From contig OX465107.1 of the NCBI GenBank assembly GCA_949987565.1, positions 12,849,413 to 12,913,412 of the forward strand: a stretch of 64,000 nucleotides of DNA, read 5' to 3'. The notes under the pieces are model-generated. The model was not told the DNA's origin, did not search any database, and was given only the letters and a program-made list of their open reading frames with translations. This DNA is from Luidia sarsii. Lineage: Eukaryota > Echinodermata > Asteroidea > Paxillosida > Luidiidae. Positions 1 to 10,866 of this stretch are shown piece by piece. The translations under genes and the position numbers were made by a program. Each line of letters opens with the position of its first letter. Positions within the stretch are counted from its first letter, which is position 1.

Positions 1-93
1 TGGACTTCAAAATTAAACCTGGCACGAAGCAGCTGGATTGTCACAAGGCTGCTCAAATTTTTCCCGACTGTTGCAATGTGCTCTCCCTTCTAC

Positions 94-219
94 CTCCTCT
101 CCACCTCTCTCTCCCTCCTCTCCACCTCTCTCTCCTTCCTCTCCACCTCTCTCTCCTTCCTCTCCACCTCTTTCTCCTTCCTCTCCACCTCTCTCTCCCT
201 CCTCTCCACCTGTCTCTCC
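94..219. repeat. 21-bp pyrimidine minisatellite
   Basis: About six units of a 21-bp motif built on CTCTCCACCTCTCTCTCC repeat with small changes. Read as protein the unit gives the seven-residue pattern P-L-S-P-S-S-P, but this is a consequence of the repeat. Confidence 0.85.
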
Positions 220-757
220 CTCCTCCTCCTCCTCCTCCTCCTCCTCCTCCTCCTCCTCATCTCCTCCTCCTCCTCCTCCTCCTCCTCCTCCTCCTCCTCC
301 TCCTCCTCCTCCTCATCCTCCTCCTCCTCCTCCTCCTCCTCCTCCTCCTCCTCCTCCTCCTCCTCCTCCTCCTCCTCCTCCTCCTCCTCCTCCTCCTCCT
401 CCTCCTCCTCCTCCAGCTCCTCCTCCTCCTCCAGCTCCTCCTCCTCCTCCTCCTCCTCCTCCTCCTCCTCCTCCTCCTCCTCCTCCTCCTCCTCCTCCTC
501 CTCCTCCTCCTCCTCCTCCTCCTCCTCCTCCTCCAGCTCCTCCTCCTCCTCCTACTCCTACTCCTCCTACTTCTCCTCCTCCTCCTCCTTCTCCTCCTCC
601 TCCTCCAGCTCCTCCTCCTCCTACTCCTACTCCTCCTACTTCTCCTTCTACATGTACTCCTCCTCCTCCTCGTACCCCTCCTTGTACCCCTCCTCCTCCT
701 CCTCCAGCTCCTCCTCCTCCTCCTCCTACCCTTCTTCCTCCTCTTCCTCCTCCTAAA
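220..757. repeat. Giant (CTC)n trinucleotide repeat
   Basis: More than 500 bases of CTC/TCC repeat, broken by a few CAG, CAT, TAC and TTC variants that cluster toward the 3' end. It produces apparent poly-Pro, poly-Ser, poly-Leu, poly-Arg and poly-Gly frames that are not genes. Confidence 0.95.
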
Positions 758-1365
758 CGCAGCCAGCAAACACCTCCCAGAAGTGGCCGTCCACTGTCCC
801 CGCTGCTGGCTGTCCCCAATGGAGGAGGGGCCCTGAGGTCCTCCTTAATTGCCGTGGCAACGCCGACCCCTTCATCTCCAGCCCCTCTGAACGCGTTCAC
901 AGAATTAGTCCAGGAATTTGCGACGTCTCCGGACCGTACACGCAGGATTGGGAGACAGATCTTCGACAGACTTTCCATTGCTGTGTGTTTTTTTTTTTTT
1001 TTTAACTCAAAGTCAAAGATGAATTGCACTGTCTTAATCTTACAGCCCTGCATGTGTATGATTTCTTCGTAAGCGTTGGTGCGGGGACAGGCGTGTACTC
1101 TTTGAGGAATGTGCTACACGTGTCGGAGTGCGTTGTCGGAATGCTGGTAATGTCTTCTGATGCACGGAAGGTCGACCCATTATACAGTGTACTTTGTATC
1201 GTGACAGCTCTGGAAGATATTGCACTGTCCTTAGTACAGATTCTAAAAGTAAAAAGAAATTGCAAACTACTTAAAAAATATATTGCCAAAAACAAAAAAT
1301 GCAAATGCAAATATATATTGCAAAATATTATGTAATTTACTGAATGGAAATCTGGAAGCTGTCAA
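758..1365. other. No gene seen
   Basis: Mixed-composition sequence after the CTC repeat, with a T run near 987-1003. No open frame has convincing protein character. Confidence 0.5.
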
Positions 1366-1431
1366 GGGCCTGATTTTTTTTTTATCCTAGCAGGACCTTC
1401 TAGGATCAGACTGTGGTCCTGTGGTCAGGCC
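1366..1431. repeat. Hairpin-element copy (GGGCCTGA ... GTCAGGCC)
   Basis: A compact diverged copy of the dispersed palindromic family. It opens GGGCCTGA, contains ATCCTAGCAGGACCTT and TAGGATC, and closes GGTCAGGCC. Confidence 0.6.
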
Positions 1432-1442
1432 AAAAATACGCC

Positions 1443-1831
1443 TTAAAGCCCCTACACAACATTGGTAAGATCGAAAAAACAGAAATGTTCACAGATTTAC
1501 ATGAAACTTAAATACAGTTTGAAGATGGTTATAGTAGAAACCTCTCACTGAAGTACAAACTGTATTTCTGCCTAAAATGTTGTATTTTGGGAGAGTAAAA
1601 GAAATAGTTTACGTGTCACCGAGATCTAAACTATTTTTTCGGAACAGTATGGCGTTGTATGGTGCATTTTCGCGAAACAAATGAAGCGGTTTTCACAATT
1701 TTCTCGAGACTCGGTTGGCGGATTGCGCTGAAATTTTCACAGGTGTGCTATTTCATGCATATGTTGGATCAGACAACGTATGGATGCTTTTCTTTGACCT
1801 CGACCAATGTTGTGTACAGTAGGGGCTTTAA
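1443..1831. mobile_element. TTAA-flanked MITE, about 380 bp
   Basis: The left end TTAA-AGCCCCTAC-ACAACATTGG is mirrored at the right end by CCAATGTTGTGTACAGTAGGGGCT-TTAA. This gives terminal inverted repeats of about 20 bp with a 4-base gap, flanked by TTAA on both sides. The TTAA flank is the target preference of piggyBac-type transposons, so a non-autonomous element of that kind is inferred. The interior contains the stretch GGCGGATTGCGCTGAAATTT, which I recall from repeats in other marine deuterostome genomes. It encodes no transposase. Internal AAATACAGTTTG and CAAACTGTATTT (about 1510-1567) form a secondary inverted repeat. Confidence 0.75.
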
Positions 1832-2058
1832 CATGCAGCCTTCCCTCTCCTGCCTTCACTGAGAAAACAGACAACTCTCATTGTCATGTCAAGAGGCTGA
1901 ACCGGAGCATCTTATCCCCAAAATCAGTCGACCATTTGAAAAGACCAATGAGCGATTGTTCCGCTTGGTGTGTCAGTAACACTGATGCCGAGTGCTTTGC
2001 CTGATTGCCTGCTAAAAAGAACCCCAAAAGACACCCCCAGTATACAGCCGGCTTGTGT

Positions 2059-2126
2059 GGGACTCCACCCTGTGACTCTTGCTTTCTAGTGCAGATGTCT
2101 TAACCACTTTCCAATTGAGCTGGTCA
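2059..2126 (-). repeat. tRNA-derived SINE fragment, family B
   Basis: On the minus strand TGGTTAAGACATCTGCACTA followed by GAAAGCAAGAGT matches the better preserved tRNA-like copy at 40862-40933 at about 27 of 32 positions. The T-arm part is decayed here. Confidence 0.55.
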
Positions 2127-2282
2127 TGGTGGTATTGTACAGTCAATCTGAATCAGTACAGCGGCAGGTACTGTGTTCCTTTATACATTACCTAATTTTG
2201 TTGGGGAGGGGGAGGTTATACTAGGTTTCAAAAGTCTTAACTCCTAAGTTCCTAACTCTAAATCAGTGTATCAAAATTTAGT

Positions 2283-2325
2283 GGGCCTGACGTTTTGATC
2301 CTAGCAGGACCTTTCTCAAAGGCAG
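2283..2325. repeat. Hairpin-element half-copy
   Basis: GGGCCTGACGTTTTGATCCT followed by AGCAGGACCTTTCTCAAAGG is close to the family consensus left arm. No right arm follows. Confidence 0.75.
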
Positions 2326-2540
2326 TTATGTTTGCAGAAACACCGTATCTTGCTTATTGAACATGTGCATATCCATGTAGGCCTACATGTATATTAATAG
2401 TACCCTGTATTCCTATCGCCATGCATCCCTTGCATACATGTATGTTGTTCGTTCTTTGTTCAAATATGTACAGTGCCTTTGGCCTTTTTTCTCCCCCCCC
2501 CCACGGAAATGAAAATAAAAGAACAGAAAGTCTTTAAAAG

Positions 2541-2680
2541 AGCCTGACAGTGACATTTGGATTCTAGGAGGACCTTTCTCAAAGGCAGCAAAAGCTCCTG
2601 CTTGGATTGAAATGTCAGTCCTTCCAGATGCCTCAGATTTGCATTTCGGTCATTTTGAAGTCAGTCAGCGGTTTAGGAAA
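2541..2680. repeat. Hairpin element with leader, minus orientation
   Basis: AGCCTGACAGTGACATTTGG and TCTAGGAGGACCTTTCTC form a diverged hairpin arm. At 2633-2680 follows the reverse complement of the family leader (ATTTGCAT ... CATTTTGAAGTCAGTCAG), so the element is oriented on the minus strand. Confidence 0.6.
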
Positions 2681-2707
2681 AATTCTAAGGTGTTAAAGAT
2701 TTTGGAG

Positions 2708-2748
2708 GTCCGGGCGTTTTGATCAAGGCCGAATCTCTTCGAAAGGCA
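2708..2748. repeat. Decayed hairpin-element fragment
   Basis: CCGGGCGTTTTGATCAAGGC and TCTTCGAAAGGC keep the outline of the family arm with many changes. Confidence 0.4.
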
Positions 2749-3120
2749 AACAGAAAAATAGAAGTTCTGTCGCGCTGTTGTTTCTGTGTATGGTACATCT
2801 GTGAAATGGCGATGCAAGACCCCCCCCCCCCTCTATTAGTAGGTGTGGCCCAGCCGGGGGATTTTTTGGAGTCTAGATATCACACAGCAACCCGGCCCTG
2901 ATAGAGACAGAGCAATTTACCTGTCAATTACTGGGCAGATGGGTCTGGGCCCGGCCTCCAGGGGTGTCGGACAAGTCCTGGGCAGACTGACTGTTGGGCT
3001 TGACCTTCCTAGCTGCCGATGATGGCCAATTGATGGAGGTAATCATGCCATTTGAAAATGAAAAAAAAAAAAAAAAAGGAAAACTGGAAAACAAAAATGT
3101 TTGATGGTCTGTCACTGCAC

Positions 3121-3355
3121 TCGAAGCAGGGCCTTTCTCAAAAGGTTGAGTGCTTTTTGAGAGAGGTGCTGCTAGGCAGAATACAGAATGCTTTTTTGAG
3201 AATGGTCCTGCTAGGAACAACATGTCAAGCCCTCTAGAGTTTTGAGATTTGCATTCAGGAAATAACATGATACGTTTTTCTTTTTTTCCTTTTTGCAATT
3301 TGTTTGGCTTTGTGTGTTGGTGATTTGAGTCAGTAAAGTGGCTTGCATCCTTTGT
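3121..3355. repeat. Hairpin element with leader, minus orientation
   Basis: Two arms are present: AGGGCCTTTCTCAAAAGG near 3129 and TGAGAATGGTCCTGCTAGGA near 3198, ending GTCAAGCCCTCTAGAG. Beyond them ATTTGCATTC (3247) and TTTGAGTCAGTAAAGTGGCT (about 3325) are the reverse complement of the leader seen in other copies. Confidence 0.6.
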
Positions 3356-3584
3356 GTGTATCACTCCGATTGAAATTAAGAGAGGATTGATAAGAAAAGA
3401 GCAAATAAAATAGAAAGTAGAACCCTTTTGCCGTTGATGAAAAAAAAGAAAATTACAATTGTATCCCTACCCCAAATTGGTTGAAAGATATAGGTACCCG
3501 TGATAAAAAAAGAATGACAGTGTTAATATTTGATGAGCTCGAAATGATAATTACTGCAGTTATTCTCCCTCGGGGAAAACAAAA

Positions 3585-3769
3585 CCGCAGTGGCTGTTGT
3601 TACGGCAGTCGTCCGTGTGGGTCCCTGACTTCACAGTATTTGTCAGGATGTTTAGCTCTTGGAACCAGACTATCAGCTAATAGACTGGTTCAACCAGCCT
3701 GCAATGCTGACGAAATACAATCAAGTCAGGAAACCACACGGACGACTGCCGTAACAACAGCCACTGCGG
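3585..3769. mobile_element. Foldback/MITE element with 36-bp perfect terminal inverted repeats
   Basis: Bases 3585-3620 (CCGCAGTGGCTGTTGTTACG...) are the exact reverse complement of 3734-3769 (...CGTAACAACAGCCACTGCGG). Inside, CCTGACTTCACAGTATTTGTC pairs imperfectly with CTGACGAAATACAATCAAGT, and GGAACCAG pairs with CTGGTTC, so nearly the whole 185 bp can fold on itself. Poly-A flanks both ends, so a target duplication cannot be read with confidence. There is no coding capacity. Confidence 0.85.
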
Positions 3770-5096
3770 AAAAAAAAATGTATGGAAATTGCAGAAGTGC
3801 ATCTGGGGAATCATCTCCCCCTCCCTATTTGCAAGAAATGGCATCAGGATTTGATGCTGATACAGAGATGATTTTGTGTTTTTTTCCCAAACGAAATTGA
3901 CCTTACTTTGATGGGTCCATGTTTTTACTCTGAATTGGTTGACGTGCACTGCAAACCCCCCTTTTTTCAATGCTGTATCATAGCATACCTGCAGGTACAG
4001 TAGCAGAATTGTAACTAAACAGCGCTTTGATAGTAAATGCTAATAACAGTAATGGGTACCGGTATTTGTGAAGCACCAACTCCATCCAATAAGATGCCCA
4101 AGGCACCACTAATGCACTCAGCTCCATCACATGCATACATGGAATGCAGTGAACACAAACAATCAGAAGACAATGGATTTGAAAAAAAAGAAACATTCCA
4201 ATTTGTCAAACACATAATTAAGAATGTCTTCAGACTATAATCTGAACAGTATGAATCCACACTGGTTTGACAAAAATGTCTGACGGACCTTCATTCTATT
4301 CCTTGACTCTGGTATGAATTATGAACGCACGCACTTGCAATCAGCGTGGTGGTTAATTACCCCCTCCATCTTGTCAAGCTGTATCCTTGTAGCGATGATC
4401 ATTAGTCCCCGTGTTATCTCTTTAAAAAAAAAGATTGTGGGGGGTGGTTGTTTTATTTTAATAATGCTGTCTTGTTTGCCTGCAGATTTACAATGCCACC
4501 TGGGGCATTTATTTCACTTTCCCTTCCCCTCATCGTTGTTACTTCCCTCCCTCTCTGTCCAACCGCCCCCCCCCACCCTTACCACCCCCGCACACCTCAT
4601 CGCCTCTTTGTCCGCGGCATTGCATATTCATTACCGGCCTACGCCAGCCGCAATCCCGAGCACCATTAGTCTCGAGGTTTGCGTGTGTCGTAGATGGGCA
4701 AAAAGCAAAGAGAAGCAGAAAGCCAAGTAGCGGCGGGATAAACGTTACCGGTTTGTGTTGATAAATAAACAGAGATGTGTGTTCTGCCTTTGTCCACCGA
4801 ACCCCATTTTCTTTTGTCAGTCTTAATTCAATCATGTCATGAATTTCCTCCAATTTTGGAAACACAAATCTTCACAAATCCTTTCTTCTGCCGGGTCTCC
4901 ATCAGTATTTTTTTTTTTCTCTCTTGGTTGTGCAACGGACCTCTAATGGGTTTTATGTCTCCCTCTTGTACTTACATGTATATTAGTATTTTAGCATTTT
5001 AGCCAATAGAAATACTACCATTAAAAGGGCCACTCTCCTCTGCACTCAATTAAACCATCAACAGTGTTTACCCTGAGACCAGGGACTGTTTGGCAC
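3770..5096. other. No gene seen
   Basis: Non-repetitive upstream sequence with short homopolymer runs (C-rich near 4563-4572). The open frames present are short and lack domain character. Confidence 0.5.
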
Positions 5097-5100
5097 GCTT

Positions 5101-5594
5101 CCCCTGCCTCTGTCTTTCTGTCTGTTTGTATTTCTCCTCTCTGTCTCTTTCTCTCTCCCTCCTTCTCTCTCTTTCTCTCTCCCTCACCCTCTCCCTCTCT
5201 CTCTCCCTCTCTTCTTCTCTATCCCCTCTCTCTCCCTCCTTCTCTATCTCTCCTCCTCTAGTCTCTACCCTCTCTCTGTCTTCCTCAATTTGTCTCTCTC
5301 TCACTCTGTTTCTGCCTGTCTCTCTTTCTCTCACCCCCTCTCTCTCTGCCTCTCTCTCTTGCTCTCTTACCCTCTCTCCCCAATCTTTCTCTCAGTCTCT
5401 TTCTCTCTCCATCTCTCTCTTCCTCAATTTGTCTCTGCCTCTCTCACTGTTTCTTCCCGTCTTTCTTTCTCTTGTCCACTTTATCTCCCCCTCTCTGTCT
5501 CTCTCTGTCTCCCTCTCCCCCATCTTTTTTTTTTCTCTCTCTCTCCCCTTCTGTCCTTCTCTCCTTCCTTTTCCCTCTATCTCCCTCTCCCTCA
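5101..5594. repeat. Long (CT)n-rich polypyrimidine tract
   Basis: About 490 bases of CTCTCT with scattered CCC, TTT and TGT. Apparent Leu-Ser and Arg-Glu frames come from the repeat. Confidence 0.95.
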
Positions 5595-5599
5595 TGCAC

Positions 5600-7450
5600 T
5601 CGCTCTCCATTAAGAGCAAGGATGGGTGGACTGGACAACTGGGATTCTTCTTTGGTTATGGGTGAATTTGAATCACTTTCCAAGGCCAAAATGATGTCAG
5701 AAATTCTGAAATGTGGTTTGGTCATGGTCACTGACCTGCTGTTGTCTTTCTCCAAACTTGTTTCATCAGGTTTTCAGACATGCTTTTGTCGAGGCCTTAC
5801 TTTGTAAATTGGACCACAGCCAAATAAACATGTAACATGGTCAAAGTTCATAAAATTCCTACAGTTGGATAGTGATCAAAGAAAATGACACAAAGATTAT
5901 TATATAAGAGGATAGAATACAAACAGAAAGGATTATCTTCCCTTATATCATTGTATCAAGATAAAGAAAGGTGTGGTGAAGTCCATGGTAGACACAAGTG
6001 GTGCACTCTGGAAGTGCTTACACAGGCAATGTTAAGTGGCCAGGCACGAGGACCTAAGGATGATTGGACCAGGAGACCCTAAAGAGAAGCAGTAAAAATA
6101 GCCCTGAGTCTCAGTGGTTTCAAATTGTTTGTTTTCTCTCTCTCTAACATACATCTGGGCCTCAAATGTTTTTGCGAGGAGTAAAGGGAAGTGATGGTGA
6201 AGAGGTGGACCAAAACTAACCACTGCATTAATGGTATCTGTAGTTTCGTGTGCGCACATCCTATCACAACAGAAACTGTCTTTGTTGGGGCTCGGTGAAG
6301 TGGTGTTTGGACTTTGAAACAAAAGCAGGCTCCAGAGGTCATTGAATGAACGAGCTTGCCAAATGCCTCAACATGGCCGAGCGCTTTTTGAGGTTAGAAG
6401 GGCTAGGAACGATCCGCGTCCCTCTGAAGCCTTCTTTGATGATGTGTTTGTGAAACACTGGGTTACATGTTAGGCCTACAGTGTCTCAGTCTCAGAGGGA
6501 CTTCTGTCAGCATTGCCCGTAAAAAGTTTGGCACTTTGGCATTGGCATCTCCTGTTGATTGAACCCTCCATGATTGAACCGTGCCTGCCAGTGGGGATGG
6601 AAAGCAAACAGTTTGGACAACAGCTGCCACGAAATGGAGGGATGCAGTTTTTTGTGGTTTATAAGGGGGACGGGCAGTCGGCCTTCCTATGTATACTGGA
6701 AAGAGATTGCTTACATGATAGGAGATGTCTTAAATCTACATGTATAGGTTGCGTATGACGTCAGCATGGAGTATGCACTCTGCAGCCCTGGTTTGCGATA
6801 AGGATTGGTAATTCCCTGCCCACTTCCTCTGCCGGACGTCAGTGTATATCTCCATGCAGTCCAGAAAGCCAAACGACTTTCTCACTTTCACCATCCCGCT
6901 CTGTGGACGGGTGTCCGGACTATTGGGCCAACTGAGTTCCGGACCCGCCCTTGTCAGTTGCCACGAGACGCACACTCCCGCTGGATTGATTGGATGGTAG
7001 TCAAGTGGTTATATCGGTGGACAACCTTGCCAATATTGCCGTTTCGGACTCAGGGGATCGGGGTAGATTAGTCTCCATTTTTTGTTTTTTAATAAACCGG
7101 GGCGAATTGATGAAACTGGTGTCGGCGTGATTAGAGTGGTAATGTTGACCGATCGTGGGCCCATCTACTTAGCAACTCACTGTCTGATTTGAAAACCCTT
7201 GAGCCGAGGATTGATACCGATATCATTCCCTGACTGTTTATTAATGGCCTATTGCACGCCCTGTTGAGGGCGCTTTTGGTTTTTTTTCCTTCCTGACCTG
7301 AGATGATAACTGATCTCCCTGTGTACAATTTTATTCCTTTTAGAGAGATGTATCCTTACGAAAACCTACAAAATCTCAGAGACGATGTCATTTCTGACTG
7401 AGTCTAATCGAAATGAGAGTCCCAAGACATTTCTTCAGACCCAATGGACA
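5600..7450. other. No gene seen
   Basis: Mixed-composition upstream sequence. Reading frames up to about 110 codons show no recognisable motif. Confidence 0.5.
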
Positions 7451-7474
7451 GATTGAAATGTTTACATTTCAATC
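7451..7474. repeat. Short perfect hairpin
   Basis: GATTGAAATG and CATTTCAATC are perfect reverse complements around a TTTA loop. Confidence 0.8.
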
Positions 7475-7480
7475 TATCGT

Positions 7481-7518
7481 TCTGCCTTTGAGAAAGGATC
7501 AAAAGGTCTGGTCCTCCT
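7481..7518. repeat. Hairpin-element right-arm fragment
   Basis: TCTGCCTTTGAGAAAGGATC followed by AAAAGGTCTGG resembles the family right arm with an internal deletion that removes CCTGCTAGG. Confidence 0.55.
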
Positions 7519-7727
7519 AATTAAAAAAAAAATGTTAACAGGTTGGAATTTTGATTTGGTATTGATTCACTTCATACCAGTCTTATTCTATTACACATAC
7601 ATGTACATGTGTGTATATCAGATATATATGCAAAGATGGCCGTACTTGTCAAGAATGATAACAACTTAAGGATAGATTGTCTTAAAGACTAATCAGTCCG
7701 GAAGAGTGGATACTATGTGTGCTCTTG

Positions 7728-7803
7728 CAGCGACAACTATTTTATCAGTTGTTATGATCAGATGCAACCGCTGATTGCATCTGATGAAGTACAGTTGTTG
7801 CCA
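7728..7803. repeat. Inverted repeat with 11-bp perfect core
   Basis: ATCAGATGCAA (7757-7767) and TTGCATCTGAT (7775-7785) pair perfectly around a 7-base loop. CGACAACT upstream and AGTTGTTGCC downstream extend the pairing imperfectly. Confidence 0.65.
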
Positions 7804-8469
7804 CTTATAAAAAAGCATGTGCACTCCTCCCCTCTGGTTTGTGCTGAAGTTGTTTTTGGCCTCCGTTAGATTCAAGATGACATGGAAGATGGGATGCTAT
7901 GAAGTTGCTGGAACCAAATTGGAAGGAAAAAAAAAGTATAAAAATTGGATCACCTTTAAAATTGGTGTGGATTGCTTGGGCACATGTTGCAGTGCCTCTG
8001 AACTTTGTGATATTTTGCCATATGGTATGGGCACCCAGCCTGAGGCCGTATGTCACAGGGAGTTGGACGGAACTTAAATCACGGACCTCTGAATTGGATA
8101 CAGGGGAAATTCCCCCGACAACCCATTGACGGCTGGGGGCTCCGCCTCCGACCAAAAAGATATAGGTCATGCTTTCACAAATTTACAGTGTGCTGTACAG
8201 CTTACAGGACTCTCGAGAGCTGCTTGTTGCTTTATTGTCAAGTGTCATGTGCTCTGTAGTGGTTTGAAATGTAGATGAGAATTAATTGAAAGCAGGAAGT
8301 TTGAGCCAATTCTGGGTCTTATTCTGGTCGATTGTTCTCAGCAACTCGACAAATTTTGATAAAGATTCATGGGAGGAATATTGATATTCATTAAGTCTTA
8401 CCTGCTGATTCGGATGTGCTGCACAATCTTGGCCTGTTTGACACAAACATTTTGACACTATGCCCCAGA

Positions 8470-8540
8470 GTGCTAGCACATGATGTACAAAGCCAGAGGT
8501 CTCATGTTCGAGTCCCGGTTCAGTCAATTTTTTTTTTTTT
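8470..8540 (+). repeat. tRNA-derived SINE fragment, family A (3' half)
   Basis: AGCCAGAGGTCTCATGTTCG and AGTCCCGGTTCAGTCAAT match the anticodon-stem to acceptor part of family A. The first half is unrecognisable. Confidence 0.6.
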
Positions 8541-8908
8541 GGCTGTTGCCATAAGCTATTGAACACCAGTCGGATGTTAAACTTTAAAGACTGGGGGCAG
8601 GGATAGGATTAAAAAAACAAATTCAAAGTCAATTTTTTTTTTAATATGTTGGGCAGTGTGCACTATGCTCTACTTGTCTTCAGTCTCCAGAGATGGTCAG
8701 AGCAGACCATAGGCGTACATAATAACCTAGGAAACTGTAATACTAATGAGTGAACACTGTCAATGTTTTTATTTGGTGGGGGGGGGGGGCAAACAACTCC
8801 ATCAAGGGAGGCCAAAGAGGCAATGATCCCTCTCTGACTACCAGAGGGCACTGAGAGTCATAATAGACTGACTGGTATCTGTCTTGCTCTCACAAGGCCT
8901 TGACCAGC

Positions 8909-8926
8909 CCATCCCTCCCTCTTTCC

Positions 8927-8969
<43 letters not shown>

Positions 8970-9050
8970 TCTCTCTGTCTCTCTCTCTCTTTCTCTCTCT
9001 GTCTGTCTGTCTGTCTCTCTCTCACTCACTCTTTCTCTCTCTCTCAATCA

Positions 9051-9089
<39 letters not shown>

Positions 9090-9148
9090 TCTCAATCACT
9101 CTCTCTCTCGCCTCTTCTCTCCCCCCTCCTCTGTCCACCTCTCTCCAC
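8909..9148. repeat. (CT)n tract
   Basis: About 240 bases of CT dinucleotide with CTGT and CAAT interruptions. Confidence 0.95.
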
Positions 9149-9429
9149 TACTTTGACTGAAAGAAAAGAAACAACTCTTCTGTTGCTGACAAAGTGCTCC
9201 CAGGGTCCTTAAAACAAGTCTGCCTGTGGCTGGAGGTTGCTTGCCAGCTATTGCCAGGCTCATTTCACAGTCATGACAGTAGTTCACTTCCAGGCCCTGA
9301 GTTTGCAAGCTGGGGCAACTCCACCCCCCCCCAAAAAAAAAAATCCCACTGCTTGACCCAGCAGGGAAGTTGATTGACCTGAGGACCAGCCAGGCCCAGG
9401 TACAATCGTGTACAGTACATTAAATACTT

Positions 9430-9800
9430 CCTTCTCTCTCACTGTCTCAGTCTCTCCAGCTGTCCCCCTGTCCCTCTGAATCTGACACTCTGTCTGCCTC
9501 TGCTCCTGCCTATCTCCCTCTTCTTCTGCCTCTGTCTCTGCCTCTGTCTCTGCCTCTGCCTCTGCCTCCCCATATCCCCCTGCCTCTGCCTCCCTATCTC
9601 CATCTCCATCTACCTCTTCCTCTGCCTCTGCCTCTGCCTCTGCCTCTGCCTCTGCCTCTGCCTCCCTATCTCCATCTGCCTCTTCCTCTGCCTCTGCTTC
9701 TGCTTCTGCTTCTGCCTCTGCCTCTCCCCCTCCCTCTCTCTCTCCCCCTCTCCCCCTCCATCTGCCTCTGCCTCTGCCTCTGCCTCTCCAATTTCTTCTC
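9430..9800. repeat. (CTCTGC)n hexanucleotide array
   Basis: CTCTGC units dominate 9536-9791, with CTATCTC, CTTCTGC and CTCCCC variants. The minus strand reads as alternating Ala-Glu or Arg-Gln, a by-product of the repeat. It is the same motif as the larger array at 31,801-32,268. Confidence 0.9.
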
Positions 9801-10797
9801 CCTCCCATTTTTTTGTAATGCGCTCCTGAGAGCAGAGTGATTGAATTACTGATCGGGCAAAGAAATTATGACAAATTATTGGTGAGAGGGCACTTGGAGC
9901 AAAAAAACCCACCCTATCGCCAAGGTGTCCTGTTTAACGGCACACTGACTCCAAGAGATTGTCCAATGGTTGGGGGAGGGGGACGGTGAAGTGGGATTCT
10001 AGATCAGGTTCTTGTAGTCCCTTGTCATTCCTCTTGTACCATAGGAGCACTTAATGTCGCAGTGTTACCAGTGACACCAGCACCAGACTATTGGAATATA
10101 CCTCTCACTAAATCTACAGTGGGGAGGATGTTTTGTAGGTTACACTTTCATGTTCTTCCCTCAACAACAAAAAAGGCAAGAAAGAAAAGGAAAAAAAAAT
10201 GGTCAAACACGACAAGGCCATTTGCTCAAGCTTCTCTTGGTACGAGTAACATTTCAAATGTATGAAAAGCCTAAAAACATGTTAGACATGTGTTTAAAAG
10301 TTGCCTGAATGAAATGTACTAATTTATCTTTGATGCCCAATATGAATGACGTGCTTCGCAGTCAACTGAAAGTCCACAAAAAACCCAACGAATCCAGGGC
10401 AAACAGCGCAGCAACGAAGTCGGAGATAAACCCGGGAAAGCTCAAAGTTCAAGCCCCCTAGTCCAACCGTGTTATTGGTCGTCCTGTGAGGTGTGGTGGG
10501 GGGTGGTACACCCTGTACAGACTAGTGAGACTGTATCGATAGTTGGGCAAAGATAACAAGGCATATGATCCAACACTCCAAAATTAGGGCTGAGTTCAGA
10601 AAGGGGGTGCTCTAGTTGGCTGTATTTTCACCTGTTGTCTGTGTTGGGTATTGCGAGTTGCTGGGTTTTTTTTCATGGGATTTTAAATACCCTTTACTTG
10701 TTTTTTTATCAAGCTTCTGTTTCCAGTTCTCTGTCGGCATTTGGGGTTGAAGGATGGACAGTTCAGCTGGGTGCAGGGTTTCAGTGTTTGGTTGTGT
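9801..10797. other. No gene seen
   Basis: Mixed-composition upstream sequence with no recognisable coding or repeat element. Confidence 0.45.
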
Positions 10798-10866
10798 GGG
10801 GGATAGGGAGGGGAAGGGAGGTGAGGGGAATGGAGGTGAGGGGAAGGGAGGGGAAGGGAGGGAGGC
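10798..10866. repeat. G-rich tract with G-quadruplex pattern
   Basis: Many GGG and GGGG runs are separated by one to three bases (GGGGAAGGGAGGTGAGGGG repeated), so the + strand has strong quadruplex-forming potential. Confidence 0.7.

Noticed and set aside
38..1072. Long proline-rich and poly-Ser/Leu/Arg/Gly open frames over the CTC repeat
   Set aside because: All frames on both strands stay open because the triplet repeat contains no stop codon. There is no non-repetitive domain and no splice or start context.
5101..5594. CT tracts as promoters with initiator clusters
   Set aside because: The same tracts occur throughout the window with no relation to gene starts.
6756..6763. Perfect TGACGTCA cyclic-AMP response element
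   Set aside because: One such 8-mer is expected by chance in 64 kb, and it lies about 9 kb from the start codon.
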